The notes: a model not told the origin generated them from the letters alone. DNA of 64,000 nucleotides from Paraglaciecola sp030730205 (GCF_052119645.1 NZ_JBGQOM010000006.1:124001-188000); one strand, 5' to 3'; positions 26,554 through 36,196 are shown, counted from the stretch's first letter. A program made the numbers and translations.

Positions 26554-27132
26554 ATGCCTCGTAAAGCGCAATACAATGTTGACGCCGTACTAAACCAAGC
26601 CATTGATATTTTTCTCGAACATGGATATCACGGGACGATCATGGATGAAATTATTGCGCGTGCTGAGTTTAATCGCCGTGGTTTTTATCTTGAGTTTGGC
26701 AGTAAACAACATTTCTTATACTTGGTGTTGGCACATTACCAGCAAAATTACCTTAAAAAGATCATGCAACACCTTGAGACAAACCAAGGATTGCCCTCTA
26801 TTGCTGCGTTTTTTGAAGCCTATGTCAAACATGTCAAAGGGAAGGGATGTTTACTGATTAATTGTATTGCAGAGCTTGGTTTTGACGATGCGAAAATTAG
26901 GGAAATTGGCCGTCATTACCTCGACCGTTTACAAATTGATTTTATTGGTTGCTTAGAAAAAGCACAAAATTTAGAGCAGCTACATCCACAAACTAATATA
27001 GAGTCCACAGCGTTGCAGCTTACAAGTTATGTGCAGGGTTTTGCTGTAAATGCCATTTTGGCTGGCGATACTGATGAATTACAAATTGCGACTCAAGCAT
27101 TACTGGGGCCCTTATCACTCAAGCCGGTATAG
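26554..27132 (+). CDS. TetR/AcrR-family transcriptional regulator
   Basis: A 192-residue repressor-type protein. The DNA-binding domain (about 1-60) shows VLNQAIDIFLEHGYHGTIMD and RRGFYLEFGSKQHFLYLVLA; the C-terminal ligand domain has KGCLLINCIAELGFDD, typical of TetR_C regulators of efflux or oxidation genes. The target could be itself or the divergent M28 peptidase. The ligand is unknown. Confidence 0.88.
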   Translation: MPRKAQYNVDAVLNQAIDIFLEHGYHGTIMDEIIARAEFNRRGFYLEFGSKQHFLYLVLAHYQQNYLKKIMQHLETNQGLPSIAAFFEAYVKHVKGKGCLLINCIAELGFDDAKIREIGRHYLDRLQIDFIGCLEKAQNLEQLHPQTNIESTALQLTSYVQGFAVNAILAGDTDELQIATQALLGPLSLKPV

Positions 27133-27278
27133 ATTAGGTCGTTTGAACACCAAATGAGTCAGTAGATTTTACTCTAAGCCTTGAGAACAGCCCGATTCAT
27201 CTCCATATTTAGCCATCATAACAGCAAAAAACAAATGCCTTTGTTTTATCCTTTATTCACCCCTTTTGAGTTGTCATC

Positions 27279-27611
27279 ATGTCTACTAAAAATCCCTTAT
27301 TTCGTATTCAATTTATCAGTAACGGCGAGCGTTATGAACTGTTTGTGCGAGAGGTCTCGCAAGGCTCGATGTTTGGCTTTGTTGAAATAGGTGACTTTGT
27401 CTGGGATAGCCATACGAGTTTGGTACTAGACCCAAGTCACGAAAAATTAAAATCAGAGTTTGCCGACGTCACCCGTACTTATATTCCCATGCATAGTGTG
27501 TTGCGCATCGATGAAGTAAAAAAGCAGGGAAGTTCTAAAATTAGTCAACTATCTGATAAGGTGATGGCTTTTCCTAGTCCTATTTACACCCCGAAAAATA
27601 CCCCAAAATAA
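27279..27611 (+). CDS. DUF1820-family protein
   Basis: A 110-residue cytoplasmic protein opening NPLFRIQFISNGERYELFVR and continuing VSQGSMFGFVEIGDFVWD and HSVLRIDEVKKQG. This matches my memory of DUF1820, found across gammaproteobacteria without an assigned function. No signal peptide is seen. It stands alone between a TetR gene and a DUF885 gene. Confidence 0.8.
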   Translation: MSTKNPLFRIQFISNGERYELFVREVSQGSMFGFVEIGDFVWDSHTSLVLDPSHEKLKSEFADVTRTYIPMHSVLRIDEVKKQGSSKISQLSDKVMAFPSPIYTPKNTPK

Positions 27612-27685
27612 CCACATGGTCATTTCAAAACGGGGTCAAATCTCTTATGCTGCGATCTAAGCTCTGAAAAGCATGCGGATTATTG

Positions 27686-29452
27686 ATGAAATTAGTTGTA
27701 TCGCGATTGTGTATTATTTTGGTTTTGGTGGGTTGTTCACTGGGTACTTATGCTAAGGCTAGCGAAGACACTGAAACCGCGTTTAATACCTTGTTGGATG
27801 AGATCTGGCAGTACGAATTATCTGTTCAGCCAGTGAGTGCAACGGGTTATGGAGTGCATCTGTTTGATGACCGCCTCGCCGATACATCACCGGCAGGTTT
27901 GGCGGCAGAAGATGCTCAATACCGCTCTTTTTTAGCGCGTTTAGCGACTATCAATAGCGCTGAATTGAGCCGAAATGAGCAAATTACACTGCAAGTTCAG
28001 CGCTACCGTTTGCAAGACTACATCGACCAATATGCCTTTAATGCGCATTTTATGCCTCTTACTTCTGAGTCTGGTTTTCATAGTAGCTTAGCGTTTTTAC
28101 CTGCGATGACGCGTTTTAAGGGTGTTGAAGACTACCAAAATTATCTTGCTCGATTGGCGCAATTTCCCCGTATTTTCGCTGAGCAAATTTATTGGATGAG
28201 GCAGGGCATCGCAACCGGTATAGTGCAGCCTAAAGCGGTACTCACAGGCTTTGAAGATTCCGTGAAAGCGTTTATTTTTGAAAAGCCCCAACAGAGCGAG
28301 TTTTATCAGCCTTTTTTACAACTTGATAGTGTGGCGATCAATGCAGTTGAAAAAAACCGTCTGCGTTCTCAAGCTGAGCAAATTATCCAAGACTCTGTTT
28401 TTGTTGCTTATCAGGATTTTTACGATTTTTTGCTACAAGAATATTTACCTGCAAGCAAAGATAATATTGCCGCTACCAGCTGGCCTAAAGGCCTCGAGTA
28501 TTATCAAAATCGCAGCAATCACTACACCACCACCACCTTGCCAGTCGAAGATATACATCAATTGGGCCTAAGTGAAGTGAAACGTATTCGTGCTGAAATG
28601 CAAATTGTGTTAGATGGCCTCGATTTTGAAGGTGATATAAATCAGTTTATTAACTTTTTACGTAGCGATCCGCGTTTTTATGCAAAAACGCCAGAAGAGT
28701 TATTGAAGCAAGCGTCGTATATCGCGAAAAAGATGGACGCTCGCTTACCGCAGTTATTTAATATATTACCGCGTATTCCCTATGGTGTAGCTCCTGTGCC
28801 TGAATCTATTGCGCCTAAGTACACGACTGGGCGTTATGTTGCACCCACTCGCGATGATCAACCTGGGTACTATTGGGTTAATACCTATGCCTTAGACAAA
28901 CGTCCCTTATATGCACTGACGGCATTAACCTTACATGAAGCAGTACCAGGCCATCATTTGCAAATATCCTTAGCTGCTGAGATGCAAAACTTGCCTAATG
29001 TTCGGCGCTATAGCTACATGTCGGCTTTTGGTGAAGGCTGGGGACTGTATGCTGAATACCTTGGCAAAGAGGTGGGCATGTACACTAACCCATATGACGA
29101 ATTTGGCCGTTTGAGTTACGAAATGTGGCGTGCGTGCCGCTTGGTTGTTGATACTGGCATGCACGTAAAAGGCTGGTCTAGAGAGCAAGCCATTGAGTTT
29201 ATGTTAGAAAATACTGCTTTGTCAGAACACAATGTTAAAACTGAAATCGACCGGTATATTTCGTGGCCAGCTCAAGCCTTGTCTTACAAAATAGGCGAGC
29301 TGAGCATTAAAAAGTTGCGTTTAAAAGCCCAAGAAAAATTGGGTGAACGCTTTGATTTGCGGGCATTCCACGACGCTGTGCTGGCCTATGGATCAGTGCC
29401 ATTGTCTGTTCTAGAAACCAATATTGAACATTATATAGCGAACCAACCATGA
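27686..29452 (+). CDS. DUF885-family putative metallopeptidase
   Basis: A 588-residue exported protein. The ATG at 27686 is preferred over a TTG one codon upstream. The signal region is hydrophobic with VGCSLG, so lipidation is possible. The DUF885 zinc site is LHEAVPGHHLQI (H-E-x3-G-H-H) with the downstream glutamate in GEGWGLYAEYLG. WSREQAIEFM and the ending VLETNIEHYI are family stretches. Substrates are unknown to me. It is translationally coupled to the next gene by ATGA. Confidence 0.85.
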   Translation: MKLVVSRLCIILVLVGCSLGTYAKASEDTETAFNTLLDEIWQYELSVQPVSATGYGVHLFDDRLADTSPAGLAAEDAQYRSFLARLATINSAELSRNEQITLQVQRYRLQDYIDQYAFNAHFMPLTSESGFHSSLAFLPAMTRFKGVEDYQNYLARLAQFPRIFAEQIYWMRQGIATGIVQPKAVLTGFEDSVKAFIFEKPQQSEFYQPFLQLDSVAINAVEKNRLRSQAEQIIQDSVFVAYQDFYDFLLQEYLPASKDNIAATSWPKGLEYYQNRSNHYTTTTLPVEDIHQLGLSEVKRIRAEMQIVLDGLDFEGDINQFINFLRSDPRFYAKTPEELLKQASYIAKKMDARLPQLFNILPRIPYGVAPVPESIAPKYTTGRYVAPTRDDQPGYYWVNTYALDKRPLYALTALTLHEAVPGHHLQISLAAEMQNLPNVRRYSYMSAFGEGWGLYAEYLGKEVGMYTNPYDEFGRLSYEMWRACRLVVDTGMHVKGWSREQAIEFMLENTALSEHNVKTEIDRYISWPAQALSYKIGELSIKKLRLKAQEKLGERFDLRAFHDAVLAYGSVPLSVLETNIEHYIANQP

Positions 29453-29952
29453 TCATCTTTGGCGTGATAGCGGTCTTAGTTTTAGCCTTGATTTTTCTGG
29501 TTCTGCGTGCACAAAATGCCCAAGCAGAATTAAATAAAGCAAAATTCGAACTTAAAACCTTACAGAAAAACACCAAGTTTTCACTTGGTTCAATTATGTT
29601 AATGTCTAAACAATTAACTAATAGCTATCGCTTAAAGTTAGATGCGTTGCGACGTCATGGCGTATTACATGGTAATGACTTAGATGTGGCGCAATTTATT
29701 GTCGAAAACGTCGAGTTTGTTGTCATGCAGTGCTGTGAAAAACATGCCACAGTTGAAGAAGCAATCAAAGGGGCGTTAGAGGGGGCAACGATTGATATGG
29801 CAGCGGTGCAAGAATATATCGCTCGCCAGTCAGTTGATGTAAGGGTGCCGTGGAGTAAAAACACCTTGGATGGCTATTTAGCAGCCTGTAATAATTTACT
29901 GACGACTAAAACCAAAGCCCCCGAAGCTGCAATCGAAGAGGCCGCTATCTGA
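29449..29952 (+). CDS. Small membrane-anchored protein, unknown
   Basis: A 167-residue protein with an N-terminal membrane helix (about 2-20, IIFGVIAVLVLALIFLVL) followed by a heptad-like helix AQAELNKAKFELKTLQK, so a short coiled coil is likely. I do not recognise the family. The ATG overlaps the DUF885 stop (ATGA), which argues for co-translation. Confidence 0.75.
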   Translation: MIIFGVIAVLVLALIFLVLRAQNAQAELNKAKFELKTLQKNTKFSLGSIMLMSKQLTNSYRLKLDALRRHGVLHGNDLDVAQFIVENVEFVVMQCCEKHATVEEAIKGALEGATIDMAAVQEYIARQSVDVRVPWSKNTLDGYLAACNNLLTTKTKAPEAAIEEAAI

Positions 29953-30031
29953 GATTTCGGTGGGTGGATAGTCAAAAAAAAAGTTTTTACTGCGTAGTTT
30001 AAAGTCATTTTTTACCATCAGAATCGAGCAA

Positions 30032-30063
30032 TCGAGTGAATAAGCTCGCTGTTATTCACTCGA
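30032..30063. terminator. Hairpin between convergent genes
   Basis: TCGAGTGAATAA at 30032-30043 pairs perfectly with 30052-30063 across an 8-base loop. There is no strong T run on either side, so it is a weaker terminator candidate. Its place between the converging 29449 gene and GH115 supports a 3' end role. Confidence 0.45.
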
Positions 30064-30069
30064 AGCCTG

Positions 30070-32673
30070 TTATTTAGAAACAGATGCACCTAAATAACTG
30101 AGTGGAATAGGCGAGGTGCTGGCAACAATTTTTTGTACAACTACGTTGTCATCTAATCGCCATAACTTGATGGTGTGCTGCCCTTTGGGAACATCAACAA
30201 ATACCCGTTGTAACATACGTGCGTTGGTTTTTACCGCTTCATTCCAATCCCGTTGTTCTTGTAGAGTTGTGGCGTTAGGCGCTGGTAATAGTTTGTCTGC
30301 CACTACTTGCATGGGACCATCATCGACCGATAAACCAAAACGTAAGGTAGCTTGACCGGTGGTATTGAGAGTGGGTACCAAAAACACCTGCACACTTAAA
30401 TCCCCAGTCTGTTCGACAATGATGTCATATTCTAATCGTACCGCATCGTCTTTGTTGGTGGGCTCTTGCCCCTGAGGAAATGCTGTAACAGCCCCTTTGG
30501 TGCGGCCTAAGTGGTTAATGACCTTCCATGTTAAGCCTTTGTTGTTGACCGCTCGACTAAAATCAGGCCCTTCAATGGCACTGATATTAGGCTGTAATTT
30601 GCCTGTGTTTTGCTCAGTAAATTGAATAGGTTTACTGGGCTTGTCGTTGATGACTCGGGTAATGGCCGGCATGACTTGCTCGTCTGGTTGCTGCCAGCTG
30701 GTATAACCAATGTGGGCTTGTGCCATCATGCCGTCCCATTTGCCGTTTAACAGACCATGATAAGTATCGGTAAGTTGTTGGTCCCGCGCAAAAGTCGATT
30801 CTACTTGGTCCGCAAAAAAATTCGCTCTGCTGTCATTGGTAGCCGCTAAGCGGTTATTCCAAGCTGCTGCATAATAAAGTGCATAAAGATTAGATAAAGC
30901 AGCAATTGGATACTCTACCAGCTGATAATAGGCAGGTAGTTGTGGCTCGCTTAATGATTTTTTAAGCATTAGCATTTCTTGCTCAAGGTCTTGCCACTGA
31001 TGCACAAGTTTGGCAAATTCACCACCGTCTAGACTGTCGGCTGTTGATTCCCCCAAGTTAAAACTGTTGGCATCGATAAGTTCAGGTTTACGCCTTGCGG
31101 CATATTGGCTGTAGCGAGTAATTAGCATGGCAATTTTATCGGCATGTTTAGTGCCAAACGCGGCTTGTGCCCAGTCTTTAGGGTAAGCATGTAGCTTGTC
31201 TAAAGTCATGGCTTCTGGGTTCCATGCTTGTGCCATGAAAGCGCTTAGAGGATACTCAACGGGTTTAATATCACCTACATTGACTATCCAAATATTGTGA
31301 GCACCCCGTTTGTAAGCAAGATCCATTTGTTGCCATGTTTTTTCTATTTGCACGGTATTGAGCCATTTGTAGTTACGTGGCACACCAACATAATCGAAGT
31401 GGTAGTACACCCCAAAGCCCCCTGAACGCTCGAGGTTAGTGGTGGGTAAACGGCGAATTTGCCCCCAATTATCATCAGCGAATAATAACGTGACGTCATC
31501 TGGTACCTGCATGCCGTGATCATAATAATCTTGAACTTCTTTATATAAGGCCCAAACTTGCGGGGTTTTTTCTGCCGATTTTTCGGTCACTTGTGCAATG
31601 ATTTTGCGCTGATCTGCGACGATTGTTTCTAACAACTGAGTTGCGGTATCTTCGTGCATGGCTTCATCACCATCGCCCCGCATCCCCACGGTGATTAAGG
31701 ACTCGTAGCCTTGCCCATCGCCCTTTGACATCATGCGCTCTATGCCACCACGCCAAAACTCACGTAAGTTTTTTGCATTACTGGCGTAATCCCACTTACC
31801 ACCAGTAATACCTTTATCTTGGTTGCGGTGCCATTCATGGTGGGCTCGGCTTAAGGGTTCATGATGGGACGTACCCATCACCACACCCATGGCGTCAGCA
31901 AGTTTCATGTTGTTCGGATCATCATCGTTAAAGGCTTTGGGTGGCCACATAGCAGGCCACAAATAATTGCCTTTTAGTCTTAATAATAATTCAAAAACAT
32001 GGGTGTACATTTTGGCGTTTAAACCGCCAAAATGTTTATAAGACCATGTGGTGAAACTGGGTGCTTCGTCATTAATAAAAAAACCGCGATATTGCACTTT
32101 AGGGGCGTCTTGATATTCACCTGCATTCACGTAAACATCATTTTGATGTTCAATGGGTACATCAGCAAACCAGTACCAAGGTGACACCCCCATTTGTTCT
32201 GATAACTCGTAAGTACCAAATACCGCACCGCGTCTATCTGCGCCTACCACCACTAAAGCTTGAGTGATCCCCGCGAAAGGCGAATCAATCACCACGCGCT
32301 TATACGCCTCCCATTTGCCTGTGATGTCGTCGATATTGAGCTTGCCTTGAGTGACTAACAGGTCAATTATCTTACTTTGACCTGCTTCAGCGATAATGAC
32401 TACTCGGTCATTGGCTTCATTGAGATCATGCACTGTTTTTGACTTCTTGCTACTAACCAAAGCCAAATCTTGCGCAAAGCTTTGAGCGACATGTTGCAAG
32501 GCTGAGTTAGCTTGTTTTTCTACAAAAATGGTGGCTGGTTGGCCCGCTTTTATTAGTTCGAAGCTCCCCTTATGTTTCTGCAAACATACCGAGGCGGGTA
32601 CCTCACAGGCCTGTGCAAAAGAAAAAAGTGATATGCTGATAACGGTCAAACTAACGCGTAAAAAATTATACAT
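30070..32673 (-). CDS. Glycoside hydrolase family 115 (xylan alpha-glucuronidase)
   Basis: An 867-residue exported enzyme with a signal peptide ending QACE. The GH115 core is recognisable from VVGADRRGAVFGTYELSEQM, YRGFFINDEAPSFTTWSYKH, LLRLKGNYLWPAMW, VMGTSHHEPLSRAHHEWHR, and LFADDNWGQIRRLP. GH115 enzymes remove (methyl)glucuronic acid side chains from xylan (family knowledge). A C-terminal beta-domain follows. It faces a DUF1080 lipoprotein gene. No other xylanase is in view. Confidence 0.92.
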   Translation of the reverse strand: MYNFLRVSLTVISISLFSFAQACEVPASVCLQKHKGSFELIKAGQPATIFVEKQANSALQHVAQSFAQDLALVSSKKSKTVHDLNEANDRVVIIAEAGQSKIIDLLVTQGKLNIDDITGKWEAYKRVVIDSPFAGITQALVVVGADRRGAVFGTYELSEQMGVSPWYWFADVPIEHQNDVYVNAGEYQDAPKVQYRGFFINDEAPSFTTWSYKHFGGLNAKMYTHVFELLLRLKGNYLWPAMWPPKAFNDDDPNNMKLADAMGVVMGTSHHEPLSRAHHEWHRNQDKGITGGKWDYASNAKNLREFWRGGIERMMSKGDGQGYESLITVGMRGDGDEAMHEDTATQLLETIVADQRKIIAQVTEKSAEKTPQVWALYKEVQDYYDHGMQVPDDVTLLFADDNWGQIRRLPTTNLERSGGFGVYYHFDYVGVPRNYKWLNTVQIEKTWQQMDLAYKRGAHNIWIVNVGDIKPVEYPLSAFMAQAWNPEAMTLDKLHAYPKDWAQAAFGTKHADKIAMLITRYSQYAARRKPELIDANSFNLGESTADSLDGGEFAKLVHQWQDLEQEMLMLKKSLSEPQLPAYYQLVEYPIAALSNLYALYYAAAWNNRLAATNDSRANFFADQVESTFARDQQLTDTYHGLLNGKWDGMMAQAHIGYTSWQQPDEQVMPAITRVINDKPSKPIQFTEQNTGKLQPNISAIEGPDFSRAVNNKGLTWKVINHLGRTKGAVTAFPQGQEPTNKDDAVRLEYDIIVEQTGDLSVQVFLVPTLNTTGQATLRFGLSVDDGPMQVVADKLLPAPNATTLQEQRDWNEAVKTNARMLQRVFVDVPKGQHTIKLWRLDDNVVVQKIVASTSPIPLSYLGASVSK

Positions 32674-32690
32674 AACTAAGCCTTATTGTT

Positions 32691-32715
32691 CATCTCATTC
32701 AGATCACATGAGATG
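32691..32715. promoter_or_regulatory. Inverted repeat in the GH115/DUF1080 gap
   Basis: CATCTCAT and ATGAGATG, nine bases apart, form an 8-bp inverted repeat just upstream of the GH115 start. It could be an operator; nothing else supports this. Confidence 0.25.
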
Positions 32716-32865
32716 CGTCTGAAAACTCAGTACGCAGTATAGAGGTAAGTAAGTGGTTGCCGGGTTTACTAAATTTGTTAATTCAATAAGGGTATTTTGT
32801 ATGCTAGGTGTTAAGGTGGTCGTTTGGGCGAGGGTACCATTTAAAAATAATCAATGAGGAACGCC

Positions 32866-33642
32866 ATGCTACATAAGCGATTTTTTGTTTTTTCATCCAT
32901 ATGTTTTTGGCTAAGTGGATGTGCAACTGACAAGCCATCCGAGCAGTGGGTGAACTTATTTAATGGTAACGATTTAACAAATTGGACCGTCAAAATTAAT
33001 CATCACAAGGTAGGAGAAAATTATGGCAATACGTTTAGAGTTGAAGACGGTTTGCTTAAAGTCAGGTACGACCAATATGAATTCAATGATGAGTTTGGTC
33101 ACCTTTTCTACAATACGCCTTTTGATAATTTTCATCTGCGACTCGATTACCGTTTTATTGGTGAGTTTGAAGAAGGTGCCCCTAGTTATGCCCGACTCAA
33201 TAGCGGCGTGATGTTTCACAGCCAGTCTCCTCGTTCTATCAACCTAGACCAAAACTGGCCTATATCAGTAGAAATGCAATTTTTGGCTGACACGGGTGAT
33301 GGCTCTCGTTTTACTGGCAGTATGTGCTCACCGGGTACTGATGTTGTTTATGCGCAAAAGATATATCCAGAACATTGTTTGCCATCGAATTTTAAAGCCC
33401 TCACAAAAGAACAGTGGGTACACGCAGAGTTGATCGTTAAGCAGAACACGATTACGCATATGATCAACGGCGAGGTTGTTTTGCAATACAGTCGCCCCAC
33501 GATTGATGGAAAAGATGGCATTGTTGTGGGGCAAAGTCCCGAATATAAAGAACACGGCAAGATACTCCAATCGGGTTATATTGGTTTGCAAAGTGAAGGC
33601 CAGCCCATAGAGTTTAAAAATATCATCATTAGAAGACTCTGA
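32866..33642 (+). CDS. DUF1080 (3-keto-disaccharide hydrolase type) lipoprotein
   Basis: A 258-residue lipoprotein. The ATG at 32866 is chosen because GAGGA lies six bases upstream; an ATG at 32854 overlaps that site. The lipobox is LSGC. The domain opens WVNLFNGNDLTNWTVKINHH and has the concanavalin-like strands LRLDYRF, LNSGVMFHSQ and IGLQSEGQPIEFKNI. DUF1080 proteins bind or cleave sugars in polysaccharide loci. It lies divergent from GH115, so shared control is plausible. Confidence 0.85.
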   Translation: MLHKRFFVFSSICFWLSGCATDKPSEQWVNLFNGNDLTNWTVKINHHKVGENYGNTFRVEDGLLKVRYDQYEFNDEFGHLFYNTPFDNFHLRLDYRFIGEFEEGAPSYARLNSGVMFHSQSPRSINLDQNWPISVEMQFLADTGDGSRFTGSMCSPGTDVVYAQKIYPEHCLPSNFKALTKEQWVHAELIVKQNTITHMINGEVVLQYSRPTIDGKDGIVVGQSPEYKEHGKILQSGYIGLQSEGQPIEFKNIIIRRL

Positions 33643-33687
33643 AGGTTGGTAATACATTTATGGGGTGTAAATGATATTGCGCGCTTC

Positions 33688-33724
33688 CCCATACTCCCAT
33701 GTATTTTATGTTTATTGGTATGGG
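33688..33724. repeat. Short inverted repeat upstream of the solute-binding gene
   Basis: CCCATAC at 33688-33694 and GTATGGG at 33718-33724 are perfect complements 23 bases apart, in the 176-base gap after the DUF1080 gene. It may be a weak hairpin or an operator. Confidence 0.25.
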
Positions 33725-33818
33725 AAATGCAGAACCCTAGTATTAGGCGTGCCAATCGTGTATAAAATTTAATCTTAATTATCCCTGTTCTAACAATACT
33801 AATAAAGATTACTGCTAC

Positions 33819-34784
33819 ATGATAAATCGGGGCGTTTCAGCTTATTTTCTAATCACACTATTATTTTTAGCCAGTGCCTGCGGTGTTGTCGCCCATGCCA
33901 ATGTTTCACCATTAATGGATAACGTAACAGTAGTGAATATCCCTTATATGGACAGGCCAGCTGCCCACCGTAGATATACCGATGATTTATTAACCCTTGC
34001 ACTGCAGTTATCTACAGAAAAATATGGACCTTTTAAGATCATTCGCCAACGTTTTGAAACGGTAGTGGGCCGACAATTGCTTCAGTTAGAAAAAGGGGAT
34101 TGGTTGTCTGTTGCTACATCAATGCCCTTGCCCAGTTGGTTGGAAAAAGCCGACGTTGTGCATTTTCCAATTATGAAGGGGCTTGCAAGTTATCGTATGT
34201 TTTTTACTGATCAAGCACATGTAAGTGCTTTGGCAGAAATTGAATCGCTCGATGTTCTAAAAAAGCAAATGATCGGTCAGGGTCGAGGGTGGTCAACGGC
34301 TAAAATACTAGAAGACAATGGTTTTAGAGTGATGTATGGCCCTACTTATGAAACACTCTTCCCTATGTTAGAGGCCAATCGCTTCTCTTTACTGATGCGT
34401 GGCATTTATGAAATTGAAGCAGAGCTGCCGCTTTATCAAAAAAACATGCCTAGTTTAAGAATTGCTGACAATTTCGCAGTTTACACCTATTTACCAATGT
34501 ATTTTTTCGTGAGTAAAAAGCAAGCTAAGTTAAGCCAGCGCTTAAGGTATGGACTTATACAAGCCGCCGAAAGTGGTCAGTTTGATGCGCTTTTCAATCG
34601 CTATTTCGCCAGCACGGTGGCGATGTTGCAGAATAATAATCGTTCAGTGTTTTACCTCAACAATACCAACGTTGTTGGCCAAGACTTTAGAAGGGATGAA
34701 CCCTATTTACTGGACTTTATTCGTCAACTTGAGCGCAATAAGCCTGTTATTCAAAGTGACGAAATCGTTTTGCTTGGTGAGTAA
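33819..34784 (+). CDS. Orphan periplasmic solute-binding (SBP_bac_3-like) protein
   Basis: A 321-residue exported protein with a signal peptide (hydrophobic about 9-24, ending VVAHA). It resembles the amino-acid-type solute-binding fold without a permease nearby. Stretches such as KYGPFKIIRQRFE, LEKGDWLSVATSMP and PMYFFVSKKQAKLSQRLRYG occur in many Alteromonadales orphans of this kind. No ligand can be read. It ends two bases before the converging EVE gene. It may serve sensing rather than transport (inference). Confidence 0.7.
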   Translation: MINRGVSAYFLITLLFLASACGVVAHANVSPLMDNVTVVNIPYMDRPAAHRRYTDDLLTLALQLSTEKYGPFKIIRQRFETVVGRQLLQLEKGDWLSVATSMPLPSWLEKADVVHFPIMKGLASYRMFFTDQAHVSALAEIESLDVLKKQMIGQGRGWSTAKILEDNGFRVMYGPTYETLFPMLEANRFSLLMRGIYEIEAELPLYQKNMPSLRIADNFAVYTYLPMYFFVSKKQAKLSQRLRYGLIQAAESGQFDALFNRYFASTVAMLQNNNRSVFYLNNTNVVGQDFRRDEPYLLDFIRQLERNKPVIQSDEIVLLGE

Positions 34785-34786
34785 AC

Positions 34787-35251
34787 CTACCCCTTTGTTG
34801 CTTTCAAAAGCAGCTCAAACTCGTTTTTGCTCACCGGCATTATCGACAAACGGTGGCCTTTTTTAACCAAACCTATCTCAGTAATATTTGGCATACTTTT
34901 GATTTTGGCTAAACTCAGCACTCTAGAAAACTTCTGTTTAAACTGCACATCTACCATCACCCAGCGAGGATTGTCTGGACTGGCTTTAGGGTCAAAATAT
35001 TTGGACTCGGGATTAAATTGGCTGTGATCGGGGTAAGCTTCTTTTACTACTTCAGCTAAGCCGGCAATGCCTACTTCTTTACAGCTGGAATGATAAAACA
35101 ATACTTGGTCACCTTGTTTAACCTCGTCGCGCAAAAAGTTACGAGCTTGGTAATTACGAATCCCGTCCCAGTGTTCGGTTTGATCGGGTTTAGCAGCGAG
35201 GTCATCGATACTAAAGGCGTCAGGTTCAGATTTAAATAACCAGTATTGCAT
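34787..35251 (-). CDS. EVE-domain protein
   Basis: A 154-residue PUA-like EVE-domain protein. The start at 35251 gives the conserved MQYWLFKSEPDAFSIDDL; upstream ATG at 35365 would add 38 unlike residues. HWDGIRNYQARNFLRDEVKQ and VLFYHSSCKEVGIAGLAEVV are family hallmarks. EVE domains bind modified bases in nucleic acid. No restriction or toxin partner is nearby, so this is likely a housekeeping version. Confidence 0.93.
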   Translation of the reverse strand: MQYWLFKSEPDAFSIDDLAAKPDQTEHWDGIRNYQARNFLRDEVKQGDQVLFYHSSCKEVGIAGLAEVVKEAYPDHSQFNPESKYFDPKASPDNPRWVMVDVQFKQKFSRVLSLAKIKSMPNITEIGLVKKGHRLSIMPVSKNEFELLLKATKG

Positions 35252-35461
35252 TGGATTGCCATGATAAATGAAGCAGATAGCCTTAATTATCCTCGATTTA
35301 GTCGTGGTTTCAAGTTTGTCTGATGCACTGTGAAAATGTTCAAAAGCTAAGTTTATTAACGGCATTAAAAAAGTTTTTAGGCCGCAGATAAATACGTCTA
35401 TTTTTTAGTAACTTAGATTTTTACCATGACGCAAAACTTGCATCTCAAAAAAGCCTAAATA

Positions 35462-35481
35462 TACTGTATATAATTACAGTA
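35462..35481 (+). promoter_or_regulatory. LexA (SOS) box upstream of imuA
   Basis: TACTGTATATAATTACAGTA matches the gammaproteobacterial LexA consensus CTGT-N8-ACAG and is nearly palindromic. It ends 12 bases before the imuA ATG. Confidence 0.9.
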
Positions 35482-35493
35482 TGTTGTGAGCTT

Positions 35494-36183
35494 ATGAACC
35501 CTATCCTTGAACATCTCAAAAATAAAAACCTCTTATGGCAAGCTAATCATACTAGCCAAATAGCGTATGCAAATAGCACGGGTTTTAGTGAGTTAGATCA
35601 ACAACTACAAGGCGGTTTTCCGCAAAATGGAGTAATAGACATTGAAAGCCCCATTGGCATTGGCGAGCTTCGTTTACTGTTGCCTGATTTATTGGCTCGT
35701 CAGCAAAGTGGTGATCGTTTGTTGGTTTTTATCGCTCCTCCCATGCTATTAAACAGTGAAATGTTAGCGGAGTTTGGCTTTGAACTACATCGTGTTTTGA
35801 TACTAAAAACTATTTCAAGCGCGCAATCTTTGTGGTGTGCAGAGCAATGCTTAGCCAGTGGTTGTTGTTATAGCGTGGTGCTGTGGCAGCACGACATAGC
35901 CATAAATCAAGTGAAACGTTTGCATCTGGCGGCAGACAAGGGGGATGCCCTCATCACCATGTTACGCCAGCAAAAAACGGTACAGACTGCTTTACCGGTA
36001 TCTTTAGCCTTACGTTTACGTGCGCAGCCTCAAGGCTTACATGTTGAGGTAACCAAACGCAAAGGGGCTTGGCCTAGCTCTGCTTTCACTGTGGATATGA
36101 GTAATAAATGGCCTGAGTTGAATTGCCAATCTATCGCAGAAAATGTCGTGCAGTTTCCGAATCGTCATTCTCAAATCGCATAG
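35494..36183 (+). CDS. imuA: ImuA, translesion synthesis accessory protein
   Basis: A 229-residue RecA/SulA-like protein of the SOS mutasome. It opens EHLKNKNLLWQANH and has TGFSELDQQLQGGFPQNGVI, the RecA-like loop where the Walker A lysine is missing. Family stretches SLALRLRAQPQGLHVEVTKR are visible late. It is first in imuA-imuB-dnaE2 behind a LexA box, so it is DNA-damage induced. Confidence 0.92.
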   Translation: MNPILEHLKNKNLLWQANHTSQIAYANSTGFSELDQQLQGGFPQNGVIDIESPIGIGELRLLLPDLLARQQSGDRLLVFIAPPMLLNSEMLAEFGFELHRVLILKTISSAQSLWCAEQCLASGCCYSVVLWQHDIAINQVKRLHLAADKGDALITMLRQQKTVQTALPVSLALRLRAQPQGLHVEVTKRKGAWPSSAFTVDMSNKWPELNCQSIAENVVQFPNRHSQIA

Positions 36184-36196
36184 CGAAAACGCAATC

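Noticed and set aside
34787..35251. EVE protein as part of a defence island
   Set aside because: Neighbours are a solute-binding gene and the SOS mutasome; no restriction or toxin genes accompany it.
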